From: Bathymodiolus brooksi
Taxonomy: Eukaryota; Mollusca; Bivalvia; Mytilida; Modiolidae
Length of the DNA stretch: 64,000 nt
NCBI GenBank assembly: GCA_963680875.1
Contig: OY804585.1
Location: 48,779,085-48,843,084, forward strand
Direction: 5' to 3'
Made by a program: the position numbers and the translations under genes. Of the stretch, positions 38,330 through 50,924 are shown piece after piece (positions within the stretch are counted from its first letter, which is position 1; every line of letters starts with the position of its first letter). The notes under the pieces were generated by a model, which saw only the letters and a program-made list of their open reading frames with translations, did not search any database and was not told the DNA's origin.

Positions 38330-39180
38330 TAGAACGTTAGGATTAGTATTTATGATTTGGTAGGTCGTTCCTCGCTATATTGATACTAGTAGAAAGTTAG
38401 TATTAGTATTTATGACTTGGTAGGTCGTTCCTCGCTATATTGATACTAGTAGAAAGTTAGTATTAGTATCAATGATTTGGTAGGTCGTTCCTCGCTATAT
38501 TGATACTAGTAGAAAGTTAGTATTAGTATTTATGATTTGGAAGGTCGTTCCAAGTTATATTGATACTAGTAGAAAGTTAGTATTAGTATTTATGATTTGG
38601 TAGGTCGTTCCTCGCTATATTGATACTAGTAGAAAGTTAGTATTAGTATTTTGATTTGGTAGGTCGTTCCAAGCTATATTGATACTAGTAGAAAGTTAGT
38701 ATTAGTTTTTATGATTTGGTAGGTCGTTCCTCGCTATATTGATACTAGTAGAAAGTTAGTATTAGTATCAATGATTTGGTAGGTCGTTCCTCGCTATATT
38801 GATACTAGTAGAAAGTTAGAATTAGTATTTATGATTTGGTAGGTCGCTCCTCGCTATATTGATACTAGTAGAAAGTTAGTATTAGTATTTATGATTTCGT
38901 AGGTCGTTCCTCGCTATATTGATATTAGTAGAAAGTTAGTATTAGTATTTATGATTGGGTAGGTCGTTCCTCGCTATATTGATACTAGTAGAAAGTTAGT
39001 ATTAGTATTTATGATTTGGTAGGTCGTTCCTCGCTATATTGATACTAGTAAAAAGTTAGTATTAGTATTTATGATTTGGTAGGTCGCTCCTCGCTATATT
39101 GATACTAGTAAAAAGTTAGTATTAGTATTTATGATTTGGTTGGTCGTTCCTCGCTATATTGATACTAGTAGAAAGTTAGT
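38330..39180. repeat. 5,203-bp offset duplication, first copy
   Basis: Matches 43,533-44,390. Shared rare variants are AACGTTAGGATTAG (38,335 to 43,538), TATGACTTGG (38,414 to 43,617), GATTTGGAAGG, a TTTTGATTT or ATTGATTT monomer, TAGTATCAAT and TTAGAATTAG. The last is at 5,263 bp, so one monomer was gained in the second copy. Confidence 0.85.
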
Positions 39181-39239
39181 ATTATTATTTATGCTTTGGT
39201 AGGTCGTTCCTCGCTATATTGATACTAGTAGAAAGTTAG

Positions 39240-41272
39240 TATTAGTATCAATGATTTGGTAGGTCGTTCCAAGCTATATTGATACTAGTAGAAAGTTAGT
39301 ATTAGTATTTATGATTTGGTAGGTCGTTCCTCGCTATATTGATACTAGTAGAAAGTTAGTATTAGTATTTATGATTTGGTAGGTCGTTCCAAGCTATATT
39401 GATACTAGTAGAAAGTTGGTATTAGTATTTATGATTTGGTAGGTCGTTCCTCGCTATATTGATACTAGTAGAAAGTTAGTATTAGTATTTATGATTTGGT
39501 AGGTCGTTCCAAGCTATATTGATACTAGTAGAAAGTTAGTATTAGTATTTATGATTTGGTAGGTCGTTCCAAGTTATATTGATACTAGTAGAAAGTTAGT
39601 ATAAGTATTTATGATTTGGTAGGTCGTTCCTCGCTATATTGATACTAGTAGAAAGTTGGTATTAGTATTTTGATTTGGTAGGTCGTTCCAAGCTATATTG
39701 ATACTAGTAGAAAGTTAGTATTAGTATTTATGATTTGGTAGGTCGTTCCAAGCTATATTGATACTAGTAGAAAGTTAGTATTAGTATCTATGATTTGGTA
39801 GGTCGTTCCTCGCTATATTGATACTAGTAGAAAGTTAGTATTAGTATTTATGATTTGGTAGGTCGTTCCTCGCTATATTGATACTAGTAGAAAGTTAGTA
39901 TTAGTATTTATTCTTGGTAGGTCGCTCCTCGCTATATTGATACTAGTAGAAAGTTATTATTAGTATCTATGATTTGGTAGGTCGTTCTTCGCTATATTGA
40001 TACTAGTAGAAAGTTAGTATTAGTATTTATGATTTGGTAGGTCGTTCCTCGCTATATTGATACTAGTAGAAAGTTAGTATTAGTATCTATGATTTGGTAG
40101 GTCGCCCCTAGCTTTATTGATACTAGTAGAAAGTTAATATTAGTATTTATGATTGGTAGGTCGTTCTAAGCTATATTGATACTAGTAGAACGTTAGTATT
40201 AGTATTTATTATTTGGTAGGTCGTTCCTCGCTATATTGATACTAGTAGAAAGTTAGTATTAGTATTTATGATTTGGTAGGTCGTTCCTCGCTATATTGAT
40301 ACTAGTAGAAAGTTAGTATTAGTATCAATGATTTGGTAGGCCGTTCCAAGCTATATTGATACTATTAGAAAGTTAGTATTAGTATTTATGATTTGGTAGG
40401 TCGTTCCAAGCTATATTGATACTAGTAGAAAGTTAGTATTAGTATTTATGATTGGTAGGTCGTTCTAAGCTATATTGATACTAGTAGAACGTTAGTTATA
40501 GTATCTATGATTTGGTAGGTCGTTCCTCGCTATATTGATACTAGTAGAAAGTTAGTATTAGTATTTATGATTTGGTAGGTCGTTCCTCGCTATATTGATA
40601 CTAGTAGAAAGTTAGTATTAGTATCAATGATTTGGTAGGTCGTTCCAAGCTATATTGATACTAGTAGAAAGTTAGTATTAGTATTTATGATTTGGTAGGT
40701 CGTTCCAAGCTATATTGATACTAGTAGAAAGTTAGTATTAGTATTTATGATTTGGTAGGTCGTTCCTCGCTATATTGATACTAGTAGAAAGTTAGTATTA
40801 GTATTTATGATTTGGTAGGTCGTTCCAAGCTATATTGATACTAGTAGAAAGTTAGTATTAGTATCTATGATTTGGTAGGTCGTTCCAAGCTATATTGATA
40901 CTAGTAGAAAGTTAGTATTAGTATTTATGATTTGGTAGGTCGTTCCTCGCTATATTGATACTAGTAGAAAGTTAGTATTAGTATCTATGATTTGGTAGGT
41001 CGCTCCTCGCTATATTGATACTAGTAGAAAGTTAGTATTAGTATTTATGATTGGTAGGTCGCTCCTCGCTATATTGATACTAGTAGAAAGTTAGTATTAG
41101 TATTTATGATTGGTAGGTCGCTCCTCGCTATATTGATACTAGTAGAAAGTTAGTATTAGTATCTATGATTTGGTAGGTCGTTCCTCGCTATATTGATACT
41201 AGTAGAAAGTTAGTATTAGTATTTATGATTGGTAGGTCGTTCCTCGCTATATTGATACTAGTAGAAAGTTAG
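39240..41272. repeat. 2,033-bp tandem duplication, copy 1
   Basis: Begins at a TAGTATCAAT monomer. GTTGGTATT (39,415 to 41,448) and TATAAGTATT (39,601 to 41,634) recur at 2,033 bp. Further in, GTTCTAAGC (40,163 to 42,254) and the base-swapped GTTAGTTATA (40,491 to 42,582) recur at 2,091 bp, because the second copy has an extra unit. TTTATTCTTGG, GGTCGCCCCTAGC and CTTTATTG also occur in both. Confidence 0.92.
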
Positions 41273-43300
41273 TATTAGTATCAATGATTTGGTAGGTCGT
41301 TCCAAGCTATATTGATACTAGTAGAAAGTTAGTATTAGTATTTATGATTTGGTAGGTCGTTCCTCGCTATATTGATACTAGTAGAAAGTTAGTATTAGTA
41401 TTTATGATTTGGTAGGTCGTTCCAAGCTATATTGATACTAGTAGAAAGTTGGTATTAGTATTTATGATTTGGTAGGTCGTTCCTCGCTATATTGATACTA
41501 GTAGAAAGTTAGTATTAGTATTTATGATTTGGTAGGTCGTTCCAAGCTATATTGATACTAGTAGAAAGTTAGTATTAGTATTTATGATTTGGTAGGTCGT
41601 TCCAAGTTATATTGATACTAGTAGAAAGTTAGTATAAGTATTTATGATTTGGTAGGTCGTTCCTCGCTATATTGATACTAGTAGAAAGTTGGTATTAGTA
41701 TTTTGATTTGGTAGGTCGTTCCAAGCTATATTGATACTAGTAGAAAGTTAGTATTAGTATTTATGATTTGGTAGGTCGTTCCTCGCTATATTGATACTAG
41801 TAGAAAGTTAGTATTAGTATTTATTCTTGGTAGGTCGCTCCTCGCTATATTGATACTAGTAGAAAGTTATTATTAGTATCTATGATTTGGTAGGTCGTTC
41901 TTCGCTATATTGATACTAGTAGAAAGTTAGTATTAGTATTTATGATTGGTAGGTCGTTCTAAGCTATATTGATACTAGTAGAAAGTTAGTATTAGTATTT
42001 ATGATTTGGTAGGTCGTTCCAAGTTATATTGATACTAGTAGAAAGTTAGTATTAGTATTTATTCTTGGTAGGTCGCTCCTCGCTATATTGATACTAGTAG
42101 AAAGTTATTATTAGTATCTATGATTTGGTAGGTCGTTCTTCGCTATATTGATACTAGTAGAAAGTTAGTATTAGTATTTATGATTTGGTAGGTCGCCCCT
42201 AGCTTTATTGATACTAGTAGAAAGTTAATATTAGTATTTATGATTGGTAGGTCGTTCTAAGCTATATTGATACTAGTAGAACGTTAGTATTAGTATTTAT
42301 TATTTGGTAGGTCGTTCCTCGCTATATTGATACTAGTAGAAAGTTAGTATTAGTATTTATGATTTGGTAGGTCGTTCCTCGCTATATTGATACTAGTAGA
42401 AAGTTAGTATTAGTATCAATGATTTGGTAGGCCGTTCCAAGCTATATTGATACTATTAGAAAGTTAGTATTAGTATTTATGATTTGGTAGGTCGTTCCAA
42501 GCTATATTGATACTAGTAGAAAGTTAGTATTAGTATTTATGATTGGTAGGTCGTTCTAAGCTATATTGATACTAGTAGAACGTTAGTTATAGTATCTATG
42601 ATTTGGTAGGTCGTTCCTCGCTATATTGATACTAGTAGAAAGTTAGTATTAGTATTTATGATTTGGTAGGTCGTTCCTCGCTATATTGATACTAGTAGAA
42701 AGTTAGTATTAGTATCAATGATTTGGTAGGTCGTTCCAAGCTATATTGATACTAGTAGAAAGTTAGTATTAGTATTTATGATTTGGTAGGTCGTTCCAAG
42801 CTATATTGATACTAGTAGAAAGTTAGTATTAGTATTTATGATTTGGTAGGTCGTTCCTCGCTATATTGATACTAGTAGAAAGTTAGTATTAGTATTTATG
42901 ATTTGGTAGGTCGTTCCAAGCTATATTGATACTAGTAGAAAGTTAGTATTAGTATCTATGATTTGGTAGGTCGTTCCAAGCTATATTGATACTAGTAGAA
43001 AGTTAGTATTAGTATTTATGATTTGGTAGGTCGTTCCTCGCTATATTGATACTAGTAGAAAGTTAGTATTAGTATCTATGATTTGGTAGGTCGCTCCTCG
43101 CTATATTGATACTAGTAGAAAGTTAGTATTAGTATTTATGATTGGTAGGTCGCTCCTCGCTATATTGATACTAGTAGAAAGTTAGTATTAGTATCTATGA
43201 TTTGGTAGGTCGTTCCTCGCTATATTGATACTAGTAGAAAGTTAGTATTAGTATTTATGATTGGTAGGTCGTTCCTCGCTATATTGATACTAGTAGAAAG
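41273..43300. repeat. 2,033-bp tandem duplication, copy 2
   Basis: Direct repeat of 39,240-41,272. Within it the TTTATTCTTGG / TTATTATTAG / GTTCTTCG run appears twice (about 41,820 and 42,060), 240 bp apart, where copy 1 has it once. The run of two 59-bp GATTGG monomers at 41,041-41,130 is reduced to one here, and after about 43,200 the match decays. Confidence 0.9.
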
Positions 43301-43532
43301 TTAGTATTAGTATCTATGATTTGGTAGGTCGTTCTTCGCTATATTGATACTAGTAGAAAGTTAGTATTAGTATCTATGATTTGGTAGGTCGTTCCAAGCT
43401 ATATTGATACTAGTAGAAAGTTAGTATTAGTATTTATGATTTGGTATGTCGCTCCTCGCTATATTGATACTAGTAGAGAGTTAGTATTAGTATTTATGAT
43501 TGGTAGGTCGTTCCTCGCTATATTGATACTAG
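43300..43532. repeat. Short mosaic joint of right-domain monomers
   Basis: Four monomers, one with GGTATGTCGCTCC followed by a GTAGAGAG start (43,473) like the unit after the 53-bp monomer at 38,270. This places the left edge of the 5,203-bp duplication slightly further left than the rest of the match. Confidence 0.7.
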
Positions 43533-44390
43533 TAGAACGTTAGGATTAGTATTTATGATTTGGTAGGTCGTTCCTCGCTATATTGATACTAGTAGAAAGT
43601 TAGTATTAGTATTTATGACTTGGTAGGTCGTTCCTCGCTATATTGATACTAGTAGAAAGTTAGTATTAGTATCAATGATTTGGTAGGTAGTTCCTCGCTA
43701 TATTGATACTAGTAGAAAGTTAGTATTAGTATTTATGATTTGGAAGGTCGTTTCAAGGTATATTGATACTAGTAGAAAGTTAGTATTAGTATTTATGATT
43801 TGGTAGGTCGTTCCTCGCTATATTGATACTAGTAGAAAGTTAGTATTAGTATATTGATTTGGTAGGTCGTTCCAAGCTATATTGATACTAGTAGAAAGTT
43901 AGTATTAGTATTTATGAATTGGTAGGTCGTTCCAAGCTATATTGATACTAGTAGAAAGTTAGTATTAGTATCTATGATTTGGTAGGTCGTTCCTCGCTAT
44001 ATTGATACTAGTAGAAAGTTAGTAGTAGTATCAATGATTTGGTAGGTCGTTCCTCGCTATATTGATACTAGTAGAAAGTTAGAATTAGTATTTATGATTT
44101 GGTAGGTCGCTCCTCGCTATATTGATACTAGTAGAAAGTTAGTATTAGTATTTATGATTTGGTAGGTCGTTCCTCGCTATATTGATATTAGTAGAAAGTT
44201 AGTATTAGTATTTATGATTTGGTAGGTCGTTCCTCGCTATATTGATACTAGTAAAAAGTTTGTATTAGTATTTATGATTTGGTAGGTCGCTCCTCGCTAT
44301 ATTGATACTAGTAGAAAGTTAGTATTAGTATTTATGATTTGGTAGGTCGTTCCTCTCTATATTGATACTAGTAGAAAGTTAGTATTAGTA
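43533..44390. repeat. 5,203-bp offset duplication, second copy
   Basis: Counterpart of 38,330-39,180. Private changes are GGTAGTTCC (about 43,690), TTTCAAGGTATATTG (about 43,751), AGTAGTAGTATC (about 44,021) and CCTCTCTATATTG (about 44,353). It is more divergent from its partner than the tandem pairs further right. Confidence 0.85.
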
Positions 44391-45440
44391 TTTTGATTTG
44401 GTAGGTCGCTCCAAGCTATATTGATACTAGTAGAAAGTTAGTATTAGTATTTATGATTTGGTAGGTCGCTCCTCGCTATATTGATACTAGTAGAAAGTTA
44501 GTATTAGTATCTATGATTTGGTAGGTCGTTCTTCGCTATATTGATACTAGTAGAAAGTTAATATTAGTATTTATGATTTGGTAGGTCGTTCCTCGCTATA
44601 TTGATACTAGTAGAAAGTTAGTATTAGTATCTATGATTTGGTATGTCGTTCCTCGCTATATTGATACTAGTAGAAAGTTAGTATTAGTATTTATGATTGG
44701 TAGGTCGTTCCTCGCTATATTGATACTAGTAGAACGTTAGTATTAGTATTTATGATTTGGTAGGTCGTTCCTCGCAATATTGATACTAGTAGAAAGTTAG
44801 TATTATTATTTATGATTTGGTAGGTCGTTCCTCGTTATATTGATACTAGTAGAAAGTTAGTATTAGTATTTATGATTTGGTAGGTCGGTCCAAGCTATAT
44901 TGATACTAGTAGAAAGTTAGTATTAGTATTTATGATTTGGTAGGTCGTTCCTCGTTATATTGATATTAGTAGAAAGTTAGTATTAGTATTTATGATTTGG
45001 TAGGTCGTTCCAAGCTATATTGATACTAGTAGAAAGTTAGTATTAGTATTTATGATTTGGTAGGTCGTTCCAAGCTATATTGATACTAGTAGAAAGTTAG
45101 TATTAGTATTTATGATTTGGTAGGTCGTTCCAAGTTATATTGATACTAGTAGAAAGTTATTATTAGTATATATGATTTGGTAGGTCGCTCCTCGCTATAT
45201 TGATACTAGTAGAAAGTTAGTATTAGTATTTATGATTTGGTAGGTCCTTCCTCGCTATATTGATACTAGTAGAAAGTTAGTATTAGTATTTATCATTGGG
45301 TAGTTCGTTCCTCGCTATATTGATACTAGTAGAAAGTTAGTATTAGTATTTATGATTTGGTAGGTCGCTCCTCGCTAAATTGATACTAGTAGAAAGTTAG
45401 TATTAGTATCTATGATTTGGTAGGTCGTTCATCGCTATAT
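44390..45440. repeat. Mosaic right-domain stretch without a matching copy in the window
   Basis: About eighteen monomers for which I found no long co-linear partner. The only GCTCCAAG combination I noticed (C at 40 together with AA at 44-45) is at about 44,408. Private forms include CTCGCAATATTG (44,771), GGTCGGTCC (44,885), TATCATTGGGTAGTTCG (about 45,290) and CTAAATTG (45,376). Confidence 0.7.
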
Positions 45441-46877
45441 TGATACTAGTAGAAAGTTAGTATTAGTATCTATGATTTGGTAGGTCGTTCCTCGCTATAT
45501 TGATACTAGTAGAAAGTTAGTATTAGTATCTATGATTTGGTAGGTCGTTCCAAGCTATATTGATACTAGTAGAAAGTTAGTATTAGTATTTATGATTTGG
45601 TAGGTCGTTTCAAGCTATATTGATACTAGTAGAAGGTTAGTATTAGTATCTATGATTTGCTAGGTCGTTCCTCGCTATATTGATACTAGTAGAAAGTTAG
45701 TATTAGTATTTATGATTTGGTAGGTCGCTCCTCGCTATATTGATACTAGTAGAAAGTTAGTATTAGTATTTATGATTTGGTAGGTCGCTCCTCGCTATAT
45801 TGATACTAGTAGAAAGTTAGTATTAGTATCTATGATTTGGTAGGTCGTTCCTCGCTATATTGATACTAGTAGAAAGTTAGTATTAGTATTTATGATTTGG
45901 TAGGTCGTTCCTCGCTATATTGATACTAGTAGAAAGTTAGTATTAGTATCTATGATTGGTAGGTTGTTCCAAGCTATATTGATACTAGTAGAACGTTAGT
46001 ATTAGTATTTATGATTTGGTAGGTCCTTCCAAGTTATATTGATACTAGTAGAAAGTTAGTATTAGTATTTATGATTTGGTAGGTCGTTCCTCGCTATATT
46101 GATACTAGTAGAAAGTTAGTATTAGTATTTTGATTTGGTAGGTCGTTCCAAGCTATATTGATACTAGTAGAAAGTTAGTATTAGTATTTATGATTTGGTA
46201 GGTCGTTCCAAGCTATATTGATACTAGTAGAAAGTTAGTATTAGTATCTATGATTTGGTAGGTCGTTCCTCGCTATATTGATACTAGTAGAAAGTTAGTA
46301 TTAGTATTTATGATTTGGTAGGTCGTTCCTCGCTATATTGATACTAGTAGAAAGTTAGTATTAGTATTTATTATTGGGTAGGTCGTTCCTCGCTATATTG
46401 ATACTAGTAGAAAGTTAGTATTATTATTTATGATTTGGTAGGTCGTTCCTCGCTATATTGATACTAGTAGAAAGTTAGTATTAGTATCAATGATTTGGTA
46501 GGTCGTTCCAAGCTATATTGATACTAGTAGAAAGTTAGTATTAGTATTTATGATTTGGTAGGTCGTTCCTCGCTATATTGATACTAGTAGAAAGTTAGTA
46601 TTAGTATTTATGATTTGGTAGGTCGTTCCTCGCTATATTGATACTAGTAGAAAGTTAGTATTAGTATTTATGATTTGGTAGGTCGTTCCTCGCTATATTG
46701 ATACTAGTAGAAAGTTAGTATTAGTATTTATGATTTGGTAGGTCGTTCCAAGCTATATTGATACTAGTAGAAAGTTAGTATTAGTATTTATGATTTGGTA
46801 GGTCGTTCCAAGCTATATTGATACTAGTAGAAAGTTAGTATTAGTATTTATGATTTGGTAGGTCGTTCCTCGCTATA
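45440..46877. repeat. 1,438-bp tandem duplication, copy 1
   Basis: Twenty-four monomers, two of them 59 bp. GTTTCAAGC (45,607), AGAAGGTTAG with GATTTGCTAGG, GGTTGTTCC (45,963), AGAACGTT, GGTCCTTCC (46,023), TTTTGATTT, TTATTGGG, ATTATTATTT and TAGTATCAAT recur 1,438 bp later with no difference noticed inside the unit. Confidence 0.94.
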
Positions 46878-48315
46878 TTGATACTAGTAGAAAGTTAGTA
46901 TTAGTATTTGTGATTTGGTAGGTCGTTCCTCGCTATATTGATACTAGTAGAAAGTTAGTATTAGTATCTATGATTTGGTAGGTCGTTCCAAGCTATATTG
47001 ATACTAGTAGAAAGTTAGTATTAGTATTTATGATTTGGTAGGTCGTTTCAAGCTATATTGATACTAGTAGAAGGTTAGTATTAGTATCTATGATTTGCTA
47101 GGTCGTTCCTCGCTATATTGATACTAGTAGAAAGTTAGTATTAGTATTTATGATTTGGTAGGTCGCTCCTCGCTATATTGATACTAGTAGAAAGTTAGTA
47201 TTAGTATTTATGATTTGGTAGGTCGCTCCTCGCTATATTGATACTAGTAGAAAGTTAGTATTAGTATCTATGATTTGGTAGGTCGTTCCTCGCTATATTG
47301 ATACTAGTAGAAAGTTAGTATTAGTATTTATGATTTGGTAGGTCGTTCCTCGCTATATTGATACTAGTAGAAAGTTAGTATTAGTATCTATGATTGGTAG
47401 GTTGTTCCAAGCTATATTGATACTAGTAGAACGTTAGTATTAGTATTTATGATTTGGTAGGTCCTTCCAAGTTATATTGATACTAGTAGAAAGTTAGTAT
47501 TAGTATTTATGATTTGGTAGGTCGTTCCTCGCTATATTGATACTAGTAGAAAGTTAGTATTAGTATTTTGATTTGGTAGGTCGTTCCAAGCTATATTGAT
47601 ACTAGTAGAAAGTTAGTATTAGTATTTATGATTTGGTAGGTCGTTCCAAGCTATATTGATACTAGTAGAAAGTTAGTATTAGTATCTATGATTTGGTAGG
47701 TCGTTCCTCGCTATATTGATACTAGTAGAAAGTTAGTATTAGTATTTATGATTTGGTAGGTCGTTCCTCGCTATATTGATACTAGTAGAAAGTTAGTATT
47801 AGTATTTATTATTGGGTAGGTCGTTCCTCGCTATATTGATACTAGTAGAAAGTTAGTATTATTATTTATGATTTGGTAGGTCGTTCCTCGCTATATTGAT
47901 ACTAGTAGAAAGTTAGTATTAGTATCAATGATTTGGTAGGTCGTTCCAAGCTATATTGATACTAGTAGAAAGTTAGTATTAGTATTTATGATTTGGTAGG
48001 TCGTTCCTCGCTATATTGATACTAGTAGAAAGTTAGTATTAGTATTTATGATTTGGTAGGTCGTTCCTCGCTATATTGATACTAGTAGAAAGTTAGTATT
48101 AGTATTTATGATTTGGTAGGTCGTTCCTCGCTATATTGATACTAGTAGAAAGTTAGTATTAGTATTTATGATTTGGTAGGTCGTTCCAAGCTATATTGAT
48201 ACTAGTAGAAAGTTAGTATTAGTATTTATGATTTGGTAGGTCGTTCCAAGCTATATTGATACTAGTAGAAAGTTAGTATTAGTATTTATGATTTGGTAGG
48301 TCGTTCCTCGCTATA
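46878..48315. repeat. 1,438-bp tandem duplication, copy 2
   Basis: Direct repeat of the previous unit, with GTTTCAAGC at 47,045, GGTTGTTCC at 47,401 and GGTCCTTCC at 47,461. A TTTGTG monomer lies just after each copy (46,907 and 48,345). The last 500 bp are also the start of the 3,110-bp offset duplication. Confidence 0.94.
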
Positions 48316-50180
48316 TTGATACTAGTAGAAAGTTAGTATTAGTATTTGTGATTTGGTAGGTCGTTCCTCGCTATATTGATACTAGTAGAAAGTTAGTATT
48401 AGTATTTATGATTTGGTAGGTCGTTCCTCGCTATATTGATACTAGTAGAAAGTTAGTATTAGTATTTATTATTGGTAGGTCGCTCCTCGCTATATTGATA
48501 CTAGTAGAAAGTTAGTATTAGTATTTGTGATTTGGTAGGTCGTTCCAAGCTATATTGATACTAGTAGAAAGTTAGTATTAGTATTTATGATTTGGTAGGT
48601 CGCTCCTCGCTATATTGATACTAGTAGAAAGTTAGTATTAGTATTTGTGATTTGGTAGGTCGTTCCTCGCTATATTGATACTAGTAGAAAGTTAGTATTA
48701 GTATTTATGATTTGGTAGGTCGTTCCTCGCTATATTGATACTAGTAGAAAGTTAGTATTAGTATTTATTATTGGTAGGTCGCTCCTCGCTATATTGATAC
48801 TAGTAGAAAGTTAGTATTAGTATTTGTGATTTGGTAGGTCGTTCCTCGCTATATTGATACTAGTAGAAAGTTAGTATTAGTATTTATGATTTGGTAGGTC
48901 GTTCCTCGCTATATTGATACTAGTAGAAAGTTAGTATTAGTATTTATTATTGGTAGGTCGCTCCTCGCTATATTGATACTAGTAGAAAGTTAGTATTAGT
49001 ATCTATGATTTGGTAGGTCGTTCTTCGCTATATTGATACTAGTAGAAAGTTAGTATTAGTATTTATGATTTGGTAGGTCGTTCCTCGCTATATTGATACT
49101 AGTAGAAAGTTAGTATTAGTATCTATGATTTGGTAGGTCGTTCCTCGCTATATTGATACTAGTAGAAAGTTAATTTTAGTATCAATGATTTGGTAGGCCG
49201 TTCCAAGCTATATTGATACTAGTAGAAAGTTAGTATTAGTATTTATGATTTGGTAGGTCGTTCCAAGCTATATTGATACTAGTAGAAAGTTATATTAGTA
49301 TTTATGATTGGTAGGTCGTTCTAAGCTATATTGATACTAATAGAAAGTTAGTATTAGTATCTATGATTTGGTAGGTCGTTCCTCGCTATATTGATACTAG
49401 TAGAAAGTTAGTATTAGTATTTATGATTTGGTAGGTCGTTCCTCGCTATATTGATACTAGTAGAAAGTTAGTATTAGTATTTATGATTTGGTAGGTCGTT
49501 CCACGCTATATTGATACTAGTAGAAAGTTAGTATTAGTATTTATGATTTGGTAGGTCGTTCCTCGCTATATTGATACTAGTAGAAAGTTAGTATTAGTAT
49601 TTATGATTTGGTAGGTCGTTCCAAGCTATATTGATACTAGTAGAAAGTTAGTATTAGTATCTATGATTTGGTAGGTCGTTCCTCGCTATATTGATACTAG
49701 TAGAAATTTAGTATTAGTATTTATGATTTGGTAGGTCGTTCCTCGCTATATTGATACTAGTAGAAAGTTAGTATTAGTATCAATGATTTGGTAGGTCGTT
49801 CCTCGCTATATTGATACTAGTACAAAGTTAGTATTAGTATTTATGATTTGGTAGGTCGTTCCAAGCTATATTGATACTAGTAGAAAGTTAGTATTAGTAT
49901 TTATGATTTGGTAGGTCGTTCCTCGCTATATTGATACTAGTAGAAAGTTAGTATTATTATTTATGATTTGGTAGGTCGTTCCTCGCTATATTGATACTAG
50001 TAGAAAGTTAGTATTAGTATCAATGATTTGGTAGGTCGTTCCAAGCTATATTGATACTAGTAGAAAGTTAGTATTAGTATTTATGATTTGGTAGGTCGTT
50101 CCTCGCTATATTGATACTAGTAGAAAGTTAGTATTAGTATTTATGATTTGGTAGGTCGTTCCTCGCTATATTGATACTAG
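47815..50180. repeat. 3,110-bp offset duplication, first copy
   Basis: Matches 50,925-53,290 at 3,110 bp: the ATTATTATTT monomer, TTTGTG (48,345 to 51,455), TTATTATTGG (48,461 to 51,571) and TTAATTTTAG (49,171 to 52,281). A CCTCCCTATATTG monomer at about 50,221, after the end of the match, is private. Confidence 0.9.
48345..49001. repeat. Short-range three-monomer periodicity (179 bp)
   Basis: TTTGTG monomers lie at 48,345, 48,524, 48,644 and 48,823. Intervals of 179 bp contain the trio TTTGTG, TTTATG and TTATTATTGG (59 bp); the 120-bp interval lacks the third. The same 179/120/179 spacing recurs at 51,455, 51,634, 51,754 and 51,933 and again about 6,167 bp further on. Confidence 0.9.
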
Positions 50181-50924
50181 TAGAAAGTTAGTATTAGTAT
50201 CTATGATTTGGTATGTCGCTCCTCCCTATATTGATACTAGTAGAAAGTTAGTATTAGTATTCATGATTGGTAGGTCGTTCCAAGCTATATTGATACTAGT
50301 AGAACGTTAGTATTAGTATTTATGATTTGGTAGGTCCTTCCAAGTTATATTGATACTAGTAGAAAGTTAGTATTAGTATTTATGATTTGGTAGGTCGTTC
50401 CTCGCTATATTGATACTAGTAGAAAGTTAGTATTAGTATTTTGATTTGGTAGGTCGTTCCAAGCTATATTGATACTAGTAGAAAGTTAGTATTAGTATCT
50501 ATGATTTGGTAGGTCGTTCCTCGCTATATTGATACTAGTAGAAAGTTAGTATTAGTATTTATGATTTGGTAGGTCGTTCCAAGCTATATTGATACTAGTA
50601 GAAAGTTAGTATTAGTATTTATTATTGGTAGGTCGCTCCTCGCTATATTGATACTAGTAGAAAGTTAGTATTAGTATCTATGATTTGGTAGGTCGTTCCA
50701 AGCTATATTGATACTAGTAGAAAGTTAGTATTAGTATTTATGATTTTGTAGGTCGTTCCTCGCTATATTGATACTAGTAGAAAGTTAGTATTAGTATCTA
50801 TGATTTGGTAGGTCGCTCCTCGCTATATTGATACTAGTAGAAAGTTAGTATTAGTATTTATGATTGGTAGGTCGTTCCAAGCTATATTGATACTAGTAGA
50901 ACGTTAGTATTAGTATTTATGATT

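Larger units (their letters stand above)
36963..38330. repeat. Transition zone between left and right domains
   Basis: Last AGAAGAAAG at about 37,375 and last AGACAG at about 37,740; first perfect TAGTATCAAT at 38,052. Scattered private changes (AGTAGGAAG, AGAATGTTAG, GGTCTCTCTTCG, TAGAATCTATG) make this stretch less homogeneous than its flanks. It contains the 180-bp duplication and the 53-bp monomer listed separately. Confidence 0.7.

Noticed and set aside
38335..38348. Telomere-like GTTAGGATTAG
   Set aside because: A single-base variant of GTTAGTATTAG present in one monomer and its 43.5-kb copy; no tandem short telomeric repeats.
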